From Cellulomonas uda (GTDB lineage Bacteria > Actinomycetota > Actinomycetes > Actinomycetales > Cellulomonadaceae): a stretch of DNA of 64,000 nucleotides. The notes below the pieces were generated by a model that was not told where the DNA came from, searched no databases, and saw only the letters and a program-made list of their open reading frames with translations. Position 1 is the first letter of the stretch, and every line of letters starts with the position of its first letter. Where the stretch lies: positions 62,001 to 126,000 of the forward strand of contig NZ_BJLP01000002.1 of the NCBI RefSeq assembly GCF_006538705.1. The letters are read 5' to 3'. The position numbers and the translations under genes are program-made. Below, one piece after another: positions 49,627 through 57,983 of the stretch.

Positions 49627-50886
49627 GTGACCAGCACCCCTGCCTCCTCGGCCCGCCACGCCTCCGCCGCGCGTCCGTCAACGGTGCGCCACGCCCGTCA
49701 CCACCGCACCGGCCACATCCTGCGCGGGACCGCGCTGGCGACGGTCGCGCTGCTCGCGTTCGGCGGCACCGCGGCGTACGCGGTCTACGCCAGGCTCAAC
49801 GGCAACATCAACCACGTCGACGTCTCGGGCCTCATCGGCCCGCGGCCGACGGGCGGCGCGCAGGTCGGCGAGGACCCGAACGCCGGCAAGGACGTCAACA
49901 TCCTCCTGATCGGCTCGGACTCGCGCGAGGGTGCCAACGGGGAGATCGGCGGTCGCGTCGCGGGCGGCATGCGTTCCGACACGACGATCGTCATGCACAT
50001 CTCGGCGGACCGGGACCGCGTCGAGATGGTCTCCATCCCGCGTGACTCGATGGTCGAGATCCCCTCGTGCCAGACGACGAACGGGGCGACCGGCGCGAGC
50101 AGCTACGCGATGTTCAACGAGGCGTTCGCGCGCGGCTGGGACCTGGGGCTGGACCTGCAGTCGGCGGCCGCGTGCACGTGGCGCACGGTCGAGGCGAACA
50201 CGGGCATCACCATCCACGACTTCATGCTGGTCGACTTCGCCGGGTTCCAGACGATGGTCGACGCGATCGGCGGCGTGGACATCTGCATCCCGCAGGACAT
50301 GGACGACAAGAAGGCGAAGCTGCACGTCGAGGCCGGCAACAAGACGTTGGACGGCAAGACCGCGCTGGCGTTCGCGCGCTCGCGGCACAGCCAGGTGAGC
50401 GACGGCTCGGACATCGGCCGCATCGGCAACCAGCAGCGGCTGCTCGCCGCGATGGCCTCGCAGACGCTGTCGAAGAACGTCCTGACGGACTGGACGGACC
50501 TGCTGGGCCTGCTCAACGCCGCGACCAAGTCGCTCACGACGTCGATGCACACGCCCGACATGGCCGGCCTCGCCTACAGCGCCCGGAGCATCCGCACTGG
50601 CAACATCACGTTCATGACGATCCCGTGGGGCGCGGCGCCCGACGACAAGAACCGTGTGGTGTGGACCGACGAGGCCGACATCATCTGGTCGAACATCGCT
50701 GCGGACACGCCGCTGCTCACCGGCACGTCCCAGGACCCGGGCGCGAAGGCCACGGACAAGCCGTCCGCGACCGCGACGCCCACGCAGGGCCAGACCGCCG
50801 AGCCGACCAAGGCGCCCACGCCGAAGGCCACGCGCAAGGCCGGCCGCGAGGCGTTCACGCTCGACGACAACACGGGCAGCTGCTGA
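49627..50886 (+). CDS. LytR-CpsA-Psr (LCP) glycopolymer ligase
   Basis: The 419-residue protein has one transmembrane helix near residues 35-57 after a basic N-terminus, then an extracellular LCP domain (about 95-300): 'VNILLIGSDSREGANGEIGG', 'RSDTTIVMHISADRDRVEMV', 'SIPRDSMVEIP' and 'TALAFARSRHSQVSDGSDIG' with the pyrophosphate-binding Arg residues. The Pro/Thr-rich tail precedes 'REAFTLDDNTGSC'. LCP enzymes move glycopolymers from polyprenyl phosphate to peptidoglycan. Next to the ABC exporter it most likely attaches the polymer made by this island. GTG 49627 is set by the -10 box 7 nt upstream. A second LCP gene follows after 2 bp. Confidence 0.93.
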   Translation: MTSTPASSARHASAARPSTVRHARHHRTGHILRGTALATVALLAFGGTAAYAVYARLNGNINHVDVSGLIGPRPTGGAQVGEDPNAGKDVNILLIGSDSREGANGEIGGRVAGGMRSDTTIVMHISADRDRVEMVSIPRDSMVEIPSCQTTNGATGASSYAMFNEAFARGWDLGLDLQSAAACTWRTVEANTGITIHDFMLVDFAGFQTMVDAIGGVDICIPQDMDDKKAKLHVEAGNKTLDGKTALAFARSRHSQVSDGSDIGRIGNQQRLLAAMASQTLSKNVLTDWTDLLGLLNAATKSLTTSMHTPDMAGLAYSARSIRTGNITFMTIPWGAAPDDKNRVVWTDEADIIWSNIAADTPLLTGTSQDPGAKATDKPSATATPTQGQTAEPTKAPTPKATRKAGREAFTLDDNTGSC

Positions 50887-50888
50887 GC

Positions 50889-52310
50889 ATGGCGCGCGAC
50901 GAGCGGGGCACGCCGCCGAGCTTCGCCCCGGGGTCCGGCGGGAGCCGGCCCACGGGGCAGGACGCGGTCGTCGTCGGCTCGTCGAGGTCACCCGGTGGTG
51001 CCGGGACGCCGCCCCCGCCGCCCGCGCCTCCTCGCACCGCCGCACCTCCTCGCACCGCCGCGCCCCGGGCCGCCACGAGCCGGCGCCCCACGGCGCCCCG
51101 CGGCACCGGCGGCACTCCCCCGTCGTTCACGCCGGGCGACGAGACCGCGCGGACCGCGCCGCGTCGCACGGCCGCCCCGTCGGGTCGCACCGCGGCCTCG
51201 TCGGGTCGCACCGCGGCACCGTCGGGTCGCGCGCCGGGCAGGCCGACGACCGGCGGCGCCACGGCCGGCCGACCCGTCCCGCCCGCCGGGCGCGCTCCGG
51301 CGGGCCGCGGTCCCGGCGGTCCCACGGGTCCCGGCGGCGCCGCCGTCGCGGGCCCGGACCAGGCTCCCCCGCGTCGCCGCCGCGGCCGGATCGCCCTCGC
51401 GGTCGTCGCGCTCGTCCTGGTCCTGCTGCTCGCGTGGCCCATCGGGCTGCTCGTGTGGGCCAACGGCAAGATCCAGCGCACGGAGGCGCTCTCCGGCGCG
51501 GACGGCACGCCCGGCACCACCTACCTGATCACCGGGTCCGACTCGCGCGCCGACGGCGGGGTCAAGGACGACGGCACGCAGGGCCAGCGCTCCGACACGA
51601 TCCTGGTGCTGCACGTGCCGGACAGCGGCCCCACCGCCCTCATCTCCCTGCCGCGCGACACGTACGTCCAGATCCCGGGGCACGACCCGAACAAGATCAA
51701 CGCGGCGTTCGCGTTCGGCGGGGCACCGCTGCTCGTGGAGACGGTCGAGGAGCTCACGGGGCTGACGGTCGACCACTACGCCGAGATCGGCATGGCGGGT
51801 GTCAAGGACGTGGTCGACGCGGTCGGCGGTGTGCGCCTGTGCTACGACCACGACGTCGACGACCGTGACTCGCACATGAAGTGGTCGGCGGGCTGCCACT
51901 CCGTGGGCGGCCAGAAGGCGCTGCAGTTCGCCCGCATGCGCAAGGCCGACCCGCTGGGCGACATCGGCCGCGGTCAGCGTCAGCGTCAGCTCGTCGGCGC
52001 GGTGCTCGACAAGGTCGACCCGAAGTCCCTCGCGCTGCACCCGTCGCAGCAGGTCTCGCTCGTGTCCGCCGCGACGGACGCGCTCACGGTCGACGAGTCG
52101 AGCGACGTCGTCGACCTCGCCCGGCTCGCGCTCGCGTTCAAGGCCGCCAACGGCAAGGGCGGCATCACGGGGACACCGCCCATCGCGAGCATGGACTACC
52201 GTCCCGGCGGCGTCGGCTCGACCGTCCAGCTCGACCCGGAGCGGACACCCCCGTTCTGGAAGGCGATCCGCGAGGGCACGCTCGAGCCGGGCACCGTCGG
52301 GGGCGACTGA
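50889..52310 (+). CDS. LytR-CpsA-Psr (LCP) glycopolymer ligase with long disordered N-terminus
   Basis: The 473-residue protein has about 160 residues of Pro/Arg/Thr/Gly low-complexity sequence on the cytoplasmic side (for example four copies of a TAAPSGR/TAASSGR-like unit), one transmembrane helix (about 168-190, 'IALAVVALVLVLLLAWPIGL'), then the LCP domain: 'TYLITGSDSRADGGVKDDGT', 'RSDTILVLHVPDSGPTALIS', 'LPRDTYVQIPGHDPNKINAA' and 'KALQFARMRKADPLGDIGRG'. Substrate Arg and Asp residues are in place. It is co-transcribed with the first LCP gene. The cytoplasmic tail could be a target for Ser/Thr kinases; that is inference. Confidence 0.92.
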   Translation: MARDERGTPPSFAPGSGGSRPTGQDAVVVGSSRSPGGAGTPPPPPAPPRTAAPPRTAAPRAATSRRPTAPRGTGGTPPSFTPGDETARTAPRRTAAPSGRTAASSGRTAAPSGRAPGRPTTGGATAGRPVPPAGRAPAGRGPGGPTGPGGAAVAGPDQAPPRRRRGRIALAVVALVLVLLLAWPIGLLVWANGKIQRTEALSGADGTPGTTYLITGSDSRADGGVKDDGTQGQRSDTILVLHVPDSGPTALISLPRDTYVQIPGHDPNKINAAFAFGGAPLLVETVEELTGLTVDHYAEIGMAGVKDVVDAVGGVRLCYDHDVDDRDSHMKWSAGCHSVGGQKALQFARMRKADPLGDIGRGQRQRQLVGAVLDKVDPKSLALHPSQQVSLVSAATDALTVDESSDVVDLARLALAFKAANGKGGITGTPPIASMDYRPGGVGSTVQLDPERTPPFWKAIREGTLEPGTVGGD

Positions 52311-52343
52311 CTCCCCGGCGTCCCGGCCGCACCGGTCAGTCGC
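52303..52343. terminator. Hairpin between LCP and cysN with both stop codons in its arms
   Basis: Perfect 9-bp arms GCGACTGAC (52303-52311) and GTCAGTCGC (52335-52343) each contain one of the two convergent stop codons; a short CGG/CCG inner pairing follows. Likely bidirectional terminator. Confidence 0.6.
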
Positions 52344-53595
52344 GCGCCGCCGTGACGATCCCCGCGCCGACGGTCCGCAACGTCGACTCGTCGACGAGGA
52401 TGAACGACCCGGTCTCGCGGTTCAGCTCGTACTGGTCGACGAGCACGGGGGTCGCGGTGCGCAGCCGCACGCGGCCGATGTCGTTGAGCTCGAGGGTGTC
52501 GGCACCCGGGTCGCGGTGCAGCGTGTTGATGTCGATCCGGTAGTCCACCGCCGTGACCTTCGCGCGCGTCGAGCGCGTCGTGTGCTTGAGCCCGTAGACG
52601 ACGCCGGGCCGCAGCGGCGCGGTCTCGTCCATCCAGCACACCTGCACGTCGAGGTCCTGCGTCGCGTGCGGCGTGTTCGCCGGGCGGCACAGCATGTCGC
52701 CCCGGCTGATGTCGAGCTCGTCGGCGAGCCGCACGACGACCGACATCGGCGGGAACGCGACGTCGACGGGCTCGCCGGCCTGGTCGATCGAGGCGATCGT
52801 CGAGGTGAACCCGCTGGGCAGCACGACCACGGGGTCGCCCGGCCGCATGACGCCGCTGGCGACCCGGCCCGCGTACCCCCGGTAGTCGCGCGCGGAGCTC
52901 GACTGCGGGCGGATCACGTACTGCACCGGGAAGCGCACGTCGATGAGGTTGCGGTCGCTCGCGACGTGCAGGTGCTCGAGATGCCCGAGCAGCGTCGCGC
53001 CGTCGTACCAGGGCGTGCGCGCGCTGCGGTCCACGACGTTGTCCCCGAGCAGCGCGGACACCGGGATGAACGTCAGGTCGTGCGTGCGCAGCCGCGCCGC
53101 GAAGTCGGCGAAGTCGGCGCGGATCTCGTCGAACACGTCCTGCGACCAGTCGACGAGGTCCATCTTGTTCACGCACACGACGAGGTGCGGCACGCCCAGG
53201 AGCGTCGCGAGGAACGCGTGGCGGCGGCTCTGCTCCGTCATGCCCTTGCGCGCGTCGACGAGGATCAGCGCCGCGTCCGCGGTCGAGGCCCCAGTGACCA
53301 TGTTCCGCGTGTACTGGATGTGCCCCGGGGTGTCCGCGATGATGAACTTGCGCCGCGGCGTGGAGAAGTAGCGGTACGCGACGTCGATGGTGATGCCCTG
53401 CTCGCGCTCGGCGCGCAGGCCGTCGGTGAGCAGCGCGAGGTCGGTGTAGTCGTCGCCCCGGTCGGCGCTGACCCGCTCGACCGCCTCGACCTGGTCGGTG
53501 AACAGCGACTTGCTGTCGTACAGCAGGCGTCCGATCAGCGTCGACTTCCCGTCGTCGACGGAGCCGGCGGTCGCGAACCTCAGCAGATCGCTCAT
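52336..53595 (-). CDS. cysN: Sulfate adenylyltransferase GTPase subunit CysN
   Basis: The 419-residue translation-factor-like GTPase has G1 'FATAGSVDDGKSTLIGRLL', G2 'GITIDVAYRYFSTPRRK', G3 'IADTPGHIQYTRNMVTGAST' and G4 'VCVNKMDLVDW', followed by two beta-barrel domains. With CysD it makes adenosine 5'-phosphosulfate (APS) from sulfate and ATP, driven by GTP hydrolysis. The length shows no fused APS kinase domain, unlike NodQ or mycobacterial CysNC; the kinase is separate at 59279. ATG 53595 lies 2 bp after the cysD stop. It is the last gene of the operon hypothetical > sulfotransferase > cysQ > cysD > cysN. Confidence 0.95.
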   Translation of the reverse strand: MSDLLRFATAGSVDDGKSTLIGRLLYDSKSLFTDQVEAVERVSADRGDDYTDLALLTDGLRAEREQGITIDVAYRYFSTPRRKFIIADTPGHIQYTRNMVTGASTADAALILVDARKGMTEQSRRHAFLATLLGVPHLVVCVNKMDLVDWSQDVFDEIRADFADFAARLRTHDLTFIPVSALLGDNVVDRSARTPWYDGATLLGHLEHLHVASDRNLIDVRFPVQYVIRPQSSSARDYRGYAGRVASGVMRPGDPVVVLPSGFTSTIASIDQAGEPVDVAFPPMSVVVRLADELDISRGDMLCRPANTPHATQDLDVQVCWMDETAPLRPGVVYGLKHTTRSTRAKVTAVDYRIDINTLHRDPGADTLELNDIGRVRLRTATPVLVDQYELNRETGSFILVDESTLRTVGAGIVTAARD

Positions 53596-53597
53596 GT

Positions 53598-54524
53598 CTA
53601 GAAGTACCCCTCGCGCTTGCGGTCCTCCATCGCGGCCTCGCTCACCCGGTCGTCGCCGCGCGTCGCGCCGCGCTCCGTGAGCCGGGCGGCCGCGATCTCG
53701 TCGATCACGTCCTGCACGGTCGCGGCGGTCGACTCGACCGCCGCGGTCAGGTTCGCGTCGCCCATCGTGCGGTAGCGCACGCTGCGGCGCGTGACGGTCT
53801 CGCCCTCCCGGGGCTCGACGAACGCGTTGACCGCGTAGAGCATCCCGTCGCGCTCGACGACGTCGCGCTCCGCGGCCAGGTACAGGTCGGGGATCGCGAC
53901 GTCCTGCGCACCGATGTACGACCAGATGTCGAGCTCGGTCCAGTTGGACAGCGGGAACACCCGGATCGACTCGCCCGGGTGCACGCGGCCGTTGTAGAGC
54001 GACCAGAGCTCCGGGCGCTGGTTCTTCGGGTCCCACTGGCCGAACTCGTCACGGAACGAGAACACCCGCTCCTTGGCGCGTGCCTTCTCCTCGTCGCGCC
54101 GCGCCCCGCCGAACAGCGCGTCGAAGCCGTGCTGCTCCGCGGCCTCGAGCAGCACGGGCGTCTGGATGCGGTTGCGCGAGCCGCTCCGCTCCTCGCGGAC
54201 CAGCCCGCGATCGATCGCCTCCTGGACCGACGCGACGACGAGCCGCAGCCCGAGCTCGTCGACGACCGCGTCGCGGAACTCGATGACCTCGGGGAAGTTC
54301 AGCCCGGTGTCGACGTGCATCACCGGGAACGGGATGCGCGCGGGCGCGAACGCCTTCACCGCGAGGTGCAGCATGACGATCGAGTCCTTGCCGCCCGAGA
54401 ACAGCAGGCAGGGCCGGCGCATCTCGGCCGCGACCTCGCGCATCACGTGGATGCTCTCGGACTCGAGGGCCTCGAGGTGGCTCAGCTGGTAGTGCGGCTG
54501 GTGGTGCGGTCGGCTCGTGGTCAC
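53598..54524 (-). CDS. cysD: Sulfate adenylyltransferase subunit 2 CysD
   Basis: The 308-residue PP-loop ATP pyrophosphatase is the catalytic subunit that adenylates sulfate. It has the PP motif 'CLLFSGGKDSIVMLHLAVKA', the conserved 'PFPVMHVDTGLNFPEVIEFR', 'FDALFGGARRDEEKARAKER' and 'SFRDEFGQWDPKNQRPELW', and a C-terminus of the usual length ending 'MEDRKREGYF'. It works as a heterodimer with CysN. Its GTG start overlaps the cysQ stop by 4 bp. No cysH, sulfite reductase or sulfate transporter gene is found nearby, which points to PAPS production for sulfation rather than cysteine synthesis. Confidence 0.96.
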   Translation of the reverse strand: MTTSRPHHQPHYQLSHLEALESESIHVMREVAAEMRRPCLLFSGGKDSIVMLHLAVKAFAPARIPFPVMHVDTGLNFPEVIEFRDAVVDELGLRLVVASVQEAIDRGLVREERSGSRNRIQTPVLLEAAEQHGFDALFGGARRDEEKARAKERVFSFRDEFGQWDPKNQRPELWSLYNGRVHPGESIRVFPLSNWTELDIWSYIGAQDVAIPDLYLAAERDVVERDGMLYAVNAFVEPREGETVTRRSVRYRTMGDANLTAAVESTAATVQDVIDEIAAARLTERGATRGDDRVSEAAMEDRKREGYF

Positions 54525-55318
54525 GGGGCACCATCCTCCCGGGTCGGCGGGGCGTCGGGTGCGACGAGCGCCTGCGCGCGGGCGACGAGACCCAGGAGCT
54601 CGTCCGCGCGCTCGGGCTCGCACACGAGCAGGTCGGGCAGCCACGGGCTGCGCCGGTTGTACTCGAGCGCGGCGCCGTCGACGCGCGAGCAGTGCAGACC
54701 GGCCGCGGTCGCGACCGCGACCGGCGCGGCCGAGTCCCACTCGTACTGGCCGCCCGCGTGGACGTACGCGTCGGTCCGGCCCGTCACGACCGAGGCGACC
54801 TTGACCCCCGCCGAGCCCATGGGCACGAGCTCGACGTCGGCCAGCGTCGCGAGCGCGTCGACGAGCGCGGGCGGGCGCGAGCGGCTCACCGCGAGCCGCA
54901 GCGGGCCGGGCCGGCGCGCGGGCCGTTCGACGCGCGCGTCGGTGCGCAGCACCGTCCCTCGTCCGGGCAGCGCCACGGCGCCCGCGACGAGCCCCCGCCC
55001 GCGCTGCCAGAGCGCGACGTGCACCGCCCAGTCGTCCCGCCACGAGCCGTCGTCGTGCCGTTCGGCGTACTCGCGGGTGCCGTCGAGCGGGTCGACCACC
55101 CACACGCGGTCGGCGGACAGGCGTGCGCCGTCGTCGGCGGCCTCCTCCGACAGCACCGCGTCGTGCGGGCGCGCCCGCGTCAGCTCGCGCGCGAGGTATG
55201 CCTGGGCGGCCGCGTCGCCCCGCGCGCGCAGATCGGTCGTGTCGCCCTGGTCACGCTCGGCGAGCAGCACCCGGCCCGCGCCCTGCGCGAGCGCGGCGGC
55301 CAGCTCGTGGTCGGTCAT
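54521..55318 (-). CDS. cysQ: CysQ-type 3'(2'),5'-bisphosphate nucleotidase
   Basis: The 265-residue inositol-monophosphatase-fold enzyme hydrolyses PAP, the by-product of sulfotransferases, to AMP and phosphate. It has the metal-binding 'LSEEAADDGARLSADRVW' and 'WVVDPLDGTREYAERHDDG', plus 'QYEWDSAAPVAVATAAGLH' with the second metal site and 'YNRRSPWLPDLLVC'. It is placed between the sulfotransferase and cysD with 4-bp overlaps on both sides, exactly where a PAP-recycling enzyme would be expected if the sulfotransferase is active. ATG 55318 overlaps the upstream stop. Confidence 0.93.
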   Translation of the reverse strand: MTDHELAAALAQGAGRVLLAERDQGDTTDLRARGDAAAQAYLARELTRARPHDAVLSEEAADDGARLSADRVWVVDPLDGTREYAERHDDGSWRDDWAVHVALWQRGRGLVAGAVALPGRGTVLRTDARVERPARRPGPLRLAVSRSRPPALVDALATLADVELVPMGSAGVKVASVVTGRTDAYVHAGGQYEWDSAAPVAVATAAGLHCSRVDGAALEYNRRSPWLPDLLVCEPERADELLGLVARAQALVAPDAPPTREDGAP

Positions 55319-57275
55319 GCGTCGTCCTCCTTGAGGGTCAGCGTCGAGCGCAGCGCGCGAGCCGCACCCACGAGCCGCGGCGCCGACGCGTCGACCACGT
55401 CGTCGTCCGCGGCGGTGCGCGGCGGCCGCAGCACGGTCCCCAGCCCGCCGACGACCGCGACGCCCGACGCGGTCACGCGCGCCACGAGGAGCTCGCCGAG
55501 CTCCGCGACCTGCGGCTGCAGGTCCTCCGGCACGCCGAGCGCAGGCTCGTCGGGACCCGTGGACCACCGCGAGAGCGCCGTGCGCACCTGGGCCGGGGTG
55601 AGGCCCGACGCGCGTCGACCCAGCGCGCCCGTGTTGCGCAGCCGCAGCACCGCGGCCTCGCGGTCGCTCATCGCCCGGACCACGCGACCCGCCCGCACCA
55701 CGCGCGTCGGGAGGTCCAGCATGCGCACGGGTGCGTCGACCAGCAGCGCACCGTCGGACGGTCGCGGCACCAGCACCGTGACTCCCTCCACGCCCACGCG
55801 GCGCGTCCACACCTCGAGGAGGTCCTCGCGGTCGGCCGCCGCGAGCGGCACGCGGCCCGGCCCGCCGGCCGCGAGCGCGGCGGTCAGCCACGACCGCAGG
55901 GTCTGCGTCCCGCCCGCGAGCAGGTGGTCGGCGTAGCAGCCGAGCAGGACGTCCCCGAGCGGGCGGAGCGTGACGAGCACGCGCGCGTCCCGCAGGTCCG
56001 AGTCGGGCACCGCACCGGGGTCCAGGGCCCAGGCGTCGTCGCTCACGAACGTCCGGCGGCCCGCGGCGGGCGCGTCGGGCGACAGGTCGACCCCGTGCGC
56101 GCTCAGCGCGTCGGCGGACGCGGCGAACGCCGCGCGCAGGCGATGCCCGCCCGTGTGCGGCGGCCCGACGTGCACGAGCCGGCCGGGCGCGGGCACGAGG
56201 TTCACCCCGTCGAGGCGGTGCCGGCGCTGCGTCCCCGCCTGCGCCTCGGCGACGAGCTCCTCCGCCCGCTCGAGCAGACCTGCGAGCGCGATCGTCGCGA
56301 CGTCCAGCGGCACGCTCGTCGTCGTGTTCGACGCGGGCGGGTCCGCCGGGACGCGCGCGAGCTCGTCGAGCGAGCCAACCACGCGCACACCCGACGCGCG
56401 GACCTCGTCGGCGACCTGCCGGCCGAGCGCGGCGACACCCGCGACGAGCGGCGCCGGGATGGTCGGCCGCACCGTCCCCGGAGGCGGCTCCCACCCGTGC
56501 AGCATGGGCGTGACCGCCCCGCGGTAGACCAGCGCGCGACGGCGCGCGGCGGGCACCCGCAGCCGGCGCGTGCGGACGTTGAGCTGCCGCACGAGCTCGC
56601 TCTCGGGCAGGGTCATGCCGCGGTTGCGCTCGCTCACCGCGAGCGTGCCGGCCGGGATCGCGAGCAGCTGCTCGAACACCGAGAACAGCCGCTCGGGCGC
56701 GGAGCGCTGCAGCACGACGACCGTCACGTGCTCGGCACCGAACACCCGCGCCCACCGGTGCGTGAGCCACGTGTCGTCCGCGCGGTGGAACGTGCGCACG
56801 CGCTCGGGCCGGCGCAGCCGCGCGGCGAGCCAGTCGTCGAACGGTGTGGGCTCGCCGTTGCGGACCGCCTGCTGCCACATCGAGGGCAGGAAGCCACCCA
56901 TGTCCCGCAGCGTGAGGACGACGTGCGAGCGCGGGCCGACGAGCTCGCGGACGCGACGCACCTCGTCGAGGTCGGACCAGGTGAGCTCCTCGGAGCTCAG
57001 CAGCACCCGGCTCGTCGTGTCCGCCGCGAGCGCCGCCCGCAGGTCCCCCAGCCGGTGCTGCCCGGCCGTCTGCGTCTCGACGCTCGCCCACCGAACAGCG
57101 CGCGGAACGCGAGCGCGTGGTTGACGTCCGCGCCCGGGTACTGCACACCGGCCGCCTGCAGCTCGGCGCGCTGGTCGTGGAACGCGCCCTGCACCGACGA
57201 CGTGCCGGTCTTGTGCGCGCCGATGTGCACGAGCCGCGTGCCCTCCGGGAGCGGCTCGAGGACGAGGTCAGCCAC
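55315..57275 (-). pseudogene. Tandem-domain sulfotransferase interrupted by a frameshift
   Basis: From GTG 57275 (GGAGGTGG upstream) one frame codes 'RLVHIGAHKTGTSSVQGAFH', the 5'-phosphosulfate loop of a sulfotransferase, up to 'NHALAFRALFGGR' near 57084. Coding then continues in a different frame from 'VETQTAGQHRLGDLRAALAA' (57081 downward) to 55315. A single missing base at about 57081-57084 explains it; restored, the protein would be 653 residues. The downstream frame alone has a GTG at 57006 (563 residues) but lacks the PAPS loop. The second half repeats the fold with 'RLVHVGPPHTGGHRLRAAFA', a degenerate PAPS loop. Stop overlaps cysQ by 4 bp. It may be a true mutation, a phase-variable site or a sequence error. 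Confidence 0.8.
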
Positions 57276-57828
57276 GGGCCACCTCCGCGCGCGCCTCGTC
57301 GACGAGCGCGAGCGTGCGCACGAACACCCCCGCGAGGAGCTCGCCGACGAGCTCCGCGTCGACCTCGTCGGCCGCCCCGGAGGCGTGCGTCGTGCCCATC
57401 CCGTGCGCCGTGCCCGTCCCGTCCGCCGCGAGCCGCAGCACGTCGGCGACGACGTCCGCACGCAGGCGGTCCCGCAGCGTCCCGGGCTCCGTCGGGGCCA
57501 GCGCCGCGGTGACCCGGCGGACGAGCTCGAGCGCCGCGTCGGACGGGAGCGGGCGGTCGTCCTCGGCCCCGGCCTCGGACCCGGCCTCGGACCCGGCGTC
57601 GGCCCCGCCGTCGGCCCCGCCGTCGGTCTGGACCGCGGGCTCGGCGGCCCACTCGTCGAAGGTCCGCACGTCCCCCGCGAGCACGGCCCGCGCCCAGGCA
57701 CGACGCTTCGCCGCGGCCCTCTCGTCGTCGAGCCGCACCGTCGCGGTCGTCCGGTCGTCGTGCTGGGCGTCGTGACCTGCGGTGATGCCGGGACGTTCGG
57801 GGGACGTCAGTGCACTGCCTTTCCTCAC
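57268..57828 (-). CDS. Hypothetical protein upstream of the sulfotransferase
   Basis: The protein is unrecognised (186 residues from GTG 57828). It contains 'DERAAAKRRAWARAVLAGDV' and 'RTFDEWAAEPAVQTDGG', an acidic Ala/Gly/Ser repeat (ADGGADAGSEAGSEAGAED), and a helical C-terminus 'AELVGELLAGVFVRTLALVD'. Its TGA lies 8 bp inside the sulfotransferase gene, so it is probably coupled to it. The start is uncertain: an ATG at 57906 is in frame, but falls at the likely transcription start and the extra 26 residues look non-coding; a GTG near 57742 is another option. It could be a small partner of the sulfotransferase; there is no direct evidence. Confidence 0.5.
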   Translation of the reverse strand: MRKGSALTSPERPGITAGHDAQHDDRTTATVRLDDERAAAKRRAWARAVLAGDVRTFDEWAAEPAVQTDGGADGGADAGSEAGSEAGAEDDRPLPSDAALELVRRVTAALAPTEPGTLRDRLRADVVADVLRLAADGTGTAHGMGTTHASGAADEVDAELVGELLAGVFVRTLALVDEARAEVARG

Positions 57829-57905
57829 GGTCCCGCACAGGCGGGCCGACGGGCTCTCCGGCGCCCGTGGGGGACGCCGGAGGTCCGGCGGCGGGCACCG
57901 ACCCA

Positions 57906-57916
57906 TACGGTAGCGT
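57906..57916. promoter_or_regulatory. Possible overlapping divergent -10 boxes
   Basis: Plus strand TACGGT (57906-57911) and TAGCGT (57911-57916) fit -10 boxes for the 57984 gene, giving a leader of about 65 nt. The complementary TACCGT (57912-57907) fits the minus operon of sulfur genes. The spacer is short, so the two directions may compete. Confidence 0.35.
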
Positions 57917-57983
57917 TCAGCCTCGGCCGGGCCGCGCCACGTCTCGTCGTGCCCGGGACCGAGTCTTCAGGAGGACATCCCCC

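Noticed and set aside
57006-57006. GTG 57006 as the start of an intact 563-residue protein
   Set aside because: It would cut off the PAPS-binding loop that is clearly coded just upstream in the other frame; a frameshift fits better.
57906-57906. ATG 57906 as start of the hypothetical protein
   Set aside because: It falls within or at the presumed minus-strand promoter and the added residues look non-coding; kept only as an alternative.
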